Shown piece after piece: positions 12,498 to 15,934 of a stretch of 15,934 nt of DNA. The translations under genes were made by a program, and so were the position numbers. Source of the DNA: Anaerolinea thermophila (GTDB lineage: Bacteria > Chloroflexota > Anaerolineae > Anaerolineales > Villigracilaceae); contig DZBA01000033.1 of NCBI GenBank assembly GCA_022729775.1, positions 1-15,934 on the forward strand, written 5' to 3'. The notes beneath the pieces are model-generated. The model was not told the DNA's origin. It did no database searches and saw nothing but the letters and a program-made list of their open reading frames with translations. How positions within the stretch are numbered: position 1 is the stretch's first letter; each line of letters begins with the position of its first letter.

Positions 12498-14048
12498 TTA
12501 TTGCAGGTATTCTAATCCGCCTTGAAGGACAAACCTTACTGTCATGTCATTTACAATCCATTCGATGGGAGCGAGGTCATCGGTGAAGACAGTGGTTGTT
12601 GTGTATCCGTCTTGTAGGTTTGAGTAGGTAGCCGCCATGGTGGTCATTAACAGCGGATGGATGCTTTTATCCTGCGAAATGGCAATCAGGTTGGCGACAA
12701 AATTCTCTTTGGTGGTGGGCTGCATGGTGGCAAAAATCATGGTATTCAATGTGCCGGGGATATCCATGATGTGAATGGATGGGAACTGCGTAGCCATGGT
12801 CGTTGCAAGCCCATCTATCAGGCGGCGGTCACCGGGGGTAGAGCCGACATTGATGGTCAGCACGCCGTCTGGATTGAGGTGCGAAGCGATGATGCCAAAA
12901 AATTCCTGGGTGGTCATGTGGGCGGGGATGTATGGCGGGCGATAAGCGTCTACCGCGATGATGTCGTATTTGTAAGGGCTGCGTTCCAAGTTCAACCTGC
13001 CGTCGCCGATATAAACATTGAGGTTGGGTAAATTTAACCCAAAATATTTTTTGCCGACTTCGACGATTTTTCCATCGAGTTCAAACCCGTCAATGGGAAT
13101 GTTCCCATAAATGGCGGTTGCCTGACGCGCAGCTGTCCCCGCGGCAAGCCCGACAATTGCCATGCGTTTCACATCCTGCGGTTTGCGGTTTGCGTAGAAA
13201 TACGGTCCGACTGAAAATTGATCCCAAGGTCCGCCATGTTGCAAAGTGTCAGGGTGATAAATGGAGTGAAATCCCTGACCGTCGTTTAGTCGCAAAAGTG
13301 TATAGCCATTTTCTTGTTGTACTTGAATATAGTTGTACGCGGATTCCGTTTCGTAAATCTGCCCCGTGTTGTTTTTGAGCGATTGTCCCGCGAAGAGCGT
13401 AGCGATGAGGATAAGGGCTGCGGGCATCCAGAGTAATTTAACCATCTCTTTTTTACCCGCAAAACGGAAAAGACCGATCAGCGCGACAATGAGCAGGAAT
13501 AACCCGAACGATAAAAATGTCAGCCGCGTTCCAATGGTGGGGATGGTGACAAGCGTCGGCAAAAAAGTCCCAATGAATGAGCCAAGCGTCGAGATGGCGT
13601 AAATCTGCCCCGATACTTTTCCTGCGGTGGAAGCGTCTTCCACAGAGAGGCGAATCGCAAAAGGGGAAATTGCGCCAAGCAAGGTAATCGGCACGCTGAA
13701 TAGAATCAGCACAACGATAAACGAACCCGCCATGATGCCGACATTCAATACTTGAAATGCGCTGGCGGCATATTTTAGAACAGGACTCGCAATATACGGC
13801 ACAAGCCCAATGGTGAACGCGCCCCACGCGAGGACGCGATACATTGCGCGCGGCGTTGGGTCTTGGTCAGCCCATTTGCCGCCGAGGAAATATCCCAGCG
13901 TCAGGTAGATAAGAATCAGCCCGATGATGCTTGCCCATACAAGGTTGCTTGTACCAAAGACATTGCCAATTAACCGTGAGGCTGCAAGTTCAGATGCAAG
14001 CGTGGTCATGCCAGAGGCAAAAACTGTAAAAAGCAGATAACGCTTCAT
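12498..14048 (-). CDS. fused membrane / spermidine-synthase-like protein
   Basis: A 516-residue two-part protein. Residues 1 to about 222 hold seven or so membrane helices, including the segments LASELAASRLIGNVFG (17-32), GYFLGGKWAD and SVPITLLGAISPFAIRL. Residues about 230-516 form a soluble Rossmann-type domain related to spermidine synthases: NYIQVQQENG, SIYHPDTLQ, the nucleotide loop IVGLAAGTAAR (298-308), acidic Glu323 in GFELDGKIVEVG, GDGRL (348-352) and VDAYRPPYIPAHMTTQEFF. Asp367 is where the synthase catalytic Asp would be, but the surrounding motif is unlike true polyamine synthases, so the real aminopropyl-transfer function is doubtful. It directly abuts the aldehyde oxidoreductase gene (TAA then ATG) and is followed by the TIGR01906 gene. 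Similar fused proteins are often annotated only as spermidine synthase-like. Confidence 0.88.
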   Translation of the reverse strand: MKRYLLFTVFASGMTTLASELAASRLIGNVFGTSNLVWASIIGLILIYLTLGYFLGGKWADQDPTPRAMYRVLAWGAFTIGLVPYIASPVLKYAASAFQVLNVGIMAGSFIVVLILFSVPITLLGAISPFAIRLSVEDASTAGKVSGQIYAISTLGSFIGTFLPTLVTIPTIGTRLTFLSFGLFLLIVALIGLFRFAGKKEMVKLLWMPAALILIATLFAGQSLKNNTGQIYETESAYNYIQVQQENGYTLLRLNDGQGFHSIYHPDTLQHGGPWDQFSVGPYFYANRKPQDVKRMAIVGLAAGTAARQATAIYGNIPIDGFELDGKIVEVGKKYFGLNLPNLNVYIGDGRLNLERSPYKYDIIAVDAYRPPYIPAHMTTQEFFGIIASHLNPDGVLTINVGSTPGDRRLIDGLATTMATQFPSIHIMDIPGTLNTMIFATMQPTTKENFVANLIAISQDKSIHPLLMTTMAATYSNLQDGYTTTTVFTDDLAPIEWIVNDMTVRFVLQGGLEYLQ

Positions 14049-15851
14049 TTATTGAATGTTCTCCAACCCCAACTCGATTAACTTCTCGCGTGTTGGCATT
14101 CCCGTTTCTGCGTCCCATCCGCGCGCTTGATAATACGCGGATAGCATGGCTTCCACATCGGGGACGAATCCCGCCGCGCCGCCTTCCTGATACGGTTCGA
14201 GCAGCGCCTTGGGCAGTTTATCGTTCGCGCGCGTGAGTCCCATGCGCGCGTTGATTAATCTTTTAAGATTCCATCCGCGCTCGCCGCACTTCATCATGTC
14301 GTCAATCGTCCAATTGAATCCACACGCGGCATTGACCAAATCCACCTGCATCTGCGGATCGACATTCGCAAAAATGCACATCACAAACGAATTGAAAAAC
14401 GCGCGCCAGTTTTGATGCTTCGCCACATTCGCGGCTTTCTCTGCCTGCGCGTGACGATCAAAATATTCGATGCCGATGCTCTCGTAAGTGTGACCCCAAT
14501 CCACAAAGAAATAATCCGATTGATTATGACACGCTCCGCGCGGACTGGTTGCGTAAGAAATTGCCATGCCCGAAACCCCGCGCGGGTCATGTCCCGCGAC
14601 TTCGAGTCCGTTCACCTGCACGGCTTCATCTTCCACACCAAAGGCGGCGCCAAAAGCGCGCGAACCTTTGGCAAGCAAATCACCGATGCCCTCGCGCCGC
14701 GCAATCTTATGAAGCAAAGCGCTGGCAGCAGAGAAATTTCCCCACGTCAACTCAAGTCCATCCACATCCTGTTTGGTCACCTTGCCCATTTCATACAACC
14801 GAAACGCCAAGCCAATCGTATTCGACGCGCTGATCGAATCCATGCCGTAGCGGTCGCATAACTCGCCAAGTTTCACCACTTCATTCAAATCATCAACCAA
14901 CAGGTTGGGACCAAACCCGACAATCGTTTCATATTCGGGACCTTTGCGCTTGACGCCATCGCCCAAATTCACCACGCGCCCGCACGCAATCACGCATCCC
15001 TGACAGGCAGCCTTGCCGACCAAAATACTTTCCGCCATCTTCGAGCCGGAGATATTGTCCGCGCTTGGGAACGCGCCCTGATGATAATACTTCGAAGGCA
15101 TCGCGCCCATATACTCGGCATAATTCGCCGCGCCCGCCGTGCCAAGTTCGTGCATGATCTTCGCTTCGTTATCATGCTTCAAATTTCGATTCGCTTCGGA
15201 ACGCAGCGCGGAATATTTTTCCATATCCGCAACTTCGATTTTATTTTTTCCATACACCGCAACCGCTTTCAGATTCTTCGCACCCATCACCGCGCCAAGC
15301 CCTGTGCGTCCCGCCATGCGCCCGTGGTCACAGCCGATGGAAGCATAAAGCACGCCGTTCTCGCCTGCTTCTCCAATGACCATGACTCTTGCGCCTTTGA
15401 CCTGGACTTCCGCGCGAATTTTTTCCTGCGCTTCATACAGATCAAGCCCCCAAACTTGCGCGGCATCCCTTACCTCGAATTTTCCCTCATTCACCCAAAC
15501 ATATACCGGCTTCGGAGATTTCCCCGTGACCCACAAGCCGTCATACCCAGCCTTGCGGAGTTCCGGTCCCCAAAAGCCGCCAACATTCGATTCAGCCCAC
15601 AACCCCGTCGCGGGACTTTTTCCGCACACGACAAATCTGCTGGTGGTCGGTCCATTTGTGCCGGTCAGCGCGCCGGTCAAAAACAGCAGCGGAGATTCCT
15701 CCGAAAGCGGATTTAACTCGCGCGTCAGGTGGGGATATAAAATCCGCGCGGCAAGCGAAGCCCCGCCAAGAAAATTCTGCTCCCATTCTTTTGGGATAAT
15801 AAATTCTTCGGTGGTTTGAGTGGTCAGGTTTATTTTGAGTATGGGTTGCAT
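14049..15851 (-). CDS. aldehyde:ferredoxin oxidoreductase family protein (tungsten-pterin enzyme)
   Basis: A 600-residue cytoplasmic enzyme of the AOR family, close to the usual 605 or so. Members oxidise aldehydes to acids with ferredoxin, or run in reverse, using a tungsten bis-pterin and one [4Fe-4S] cluster. Cluster ligands are Cys283, Cys286, Cys290 (ACQGCVIACG) and Cys492, spaced as in the Pyrococcus enzyme. The N-terminal pterin domain shows GGASLAARIL, TGTNGPTTSRF and the SNVGGFWGPELRKAGYDG block (88-105). Other marks are GRTGLGAVMGAKNLKA, GPEYETI with Glu308, CDRYGMDSIS with Asp338, and PRGACHNQSDY with His442 near the active site. The ATG at 15851 gives a normal N-terminus. Aldehyde specificity is unknown. 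It leads a unit with the spermidine-synthase-like and TIGR01906 genes. Confidence 0.95.
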   Translation of the reverse strand: MQPILKINLTTQTTEEFIIPKEWEQNFLGGASLAARILYPHLTRELNPLSEESPLLFLTGALTGTNGPTTSRFVVCGKSPATGLWAESNVGGFWGPELRKAGYDGLWVTGKSPKPVYVWVNEGKFEVRDAAQVWGLDLYEAQEKIRAEVQVKGARVMVIGEAGENGVLYASIGCDHGRMAGRTGLGAVMGAKNLKAVAVYGKNKIEVADMEKYSALRSEANRNLKHDNEAKIMHELGTAGAANYAEYMGAMPSKYYHQGAFPSADNISGSKMAESILVGKAACQGCVIACGRVVNLGDGVKRKGPEYETIVGFGPNLLVDDLNEVVKLGELCDRYGMDSISASNTIGLAFRLYEMGKVTKQDVDGLELTWGNFSAASALLHKIARREGIGDLLAKGSRAFGAAFGVEDEAVQVNGLEVAGHDPRGVSGMAISYATSPRGACHNQSDYFFVDWGHTYESIGIEYFDRHAQAEKAANVAKHQNWRAFFNSFVMCIFANVDPQMQVDLVNAACGFNWTIDDMMKCGERGWNLKRLINARMGLTRANDKLPKALLEPYQEGGAAGFVPDVEAMLSAYYQARGWDAETGMPTREKLIELGLENIQ

Positions 15852-15862
15852 GGGTTTCCGTA

Positions 15863-15876
15863 CAAACTAAAGTTTG
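15863..15876 (-). other. small perfect dyad in the leader of the aldehyde oxidoreductase gene
   Basis: CAAACT-AA-AGTTTG, six-base arms with a two-base centre, lies between the upstream stop codon (15879) and the AOR start (15851). It ends 11 bases before the ATG, where it could bind a regulator or partly cover the weak ribosome-binding site (CGGAAA). The arms are AT-rich and short, so chance is possible. Confidence 0.3.
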
Positions 15877-15878
15877 CT

Positions 15879-15934
15879 CTACACAATTTCCTTCGTCACT
15901 TCCTGCGCGCAGCGGACAAAATCCAAAACCGTCG
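15879..15934 (-). CDS. 3' end of an unrecognised gene upstream of the aldehyde oxidoreductase
   Basis: One minus-strand frame entering from the right edge encodes 17 residues (TVLDFVRCAQEVTKEIV) and stops at TAG (15881-15879), 27 bases before the AOR start. It reads as a plausible protein C-terminus. Of the other two minus-strand frames, one stops early (RRFWILSAARRK) and the other stays open through the AOR start region. The fragment is too short to name. If real, it is probably co-transcribed with the AOR gene and might be a partner such as a ferredoxin-linked oxidoreductase or a cofactor gene, but the sequence does not show this. Confidence 0.45.
   Translation of the reverse strand, partial: TVLDFVRCAQEVTKEIV

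Noticed and set aside
12498..14048. Calling this gene speE (true spermidine synthase)
   Set aside because: Membrane helices occupy the first 40 percent and the catalytic motif is divergent, so a polyamine role is not supported.
15081..15716. Long open frame on the plus strand (211 codons) opposite the aldehyde oxidoreductase
   Set aside because: It lies wholly antisense to a gene with clear AOR motifs, shows no recognisable domain and is Arg/Phe-rich as expected of a mirrored frame.
1..15934. tRNA or rRNA genes, insertion sequences, integrase or phage genes, CRISPR arrays
   Set aside because: Nearly every base lies in recognisable protein genes, and the intergenic stretches (longest 173 bases) show no cloverleaf, transposase ends or repeat-spacer pattern.

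Overview
This window is a compact bacterial chromosome segment with almost no non-coding DNA. Every confidently called gene but one lies on the minus strand. The gene set suggests a Chloroflexota bacterium of the Anaerolineae type: a TIGR01906/DUF1461 membrane protein, a fused transporter-like/spermidine-synthase-like protein, a DUF4342 protein, an M29 aminopeptidase, a tungsten aldehyde oxidoreductase, and a large lipoprotein with carbohydrate-binding-like domains. This assignment is inferred from gene content and protein style; no rRNA is present to confirm it. I see no insertion sequence, integrase, CRISPR array, tRNA or phage gene.

Right part (15934 down to 11825, minus strand): the last codons of an unrecognised gene, then an aldehyde:ferredoxin oxidoreductase, then a membrane-anchored spermidine-synthase-like protein, then a TIGR01906 membrane protein. 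The spacings are 27, 0 and 4 bases, so this is probably one transcription unit.

Centre (11796 down to 6065): a short intergenic region carries a perfect TATAAT box and a small dyad. It is followed by fabG, an Asp23/Gls24 protein, nusB, a TatA/B-type subunit, tatC and an 842-residue lipoprotein, all tightly packed. The unit ends near a 10-bp inverted repeat at 6065-6105. TatC has an unusual N-terminal extension of about 105 residues made of 33-residue tandem repeats rich in Phe, Pro and Arg. The lipoprotein encoded right after tatC has an Arg-Arg pair in its signal peptide, so it may itself be a Tat client.

Left part (5969 down to 265): an exported penicillin-acylase-family hydrolase, an M29 metallo-aminopeptidase, a four-helix membrane protein of unknown role, a PPOX-fold flavoprotein, a DUF4342 protein and a YjbQ-family protein. 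Most of these abut or overlap. The last one overlaps, tail to tail, the only plus-strand gene, the 3' end of a HAD-family hydrolase.

Most of the window is ordinary housekeeping and catabolic content. The most unusual element is the repeat-bearing N-terminus of TatC. Next come the lipoprotein beside it and the operon linking nusB, an envelope-stress-type protein and the Tat system. I do not see convincing evidence of a wholly new multi-gene system.
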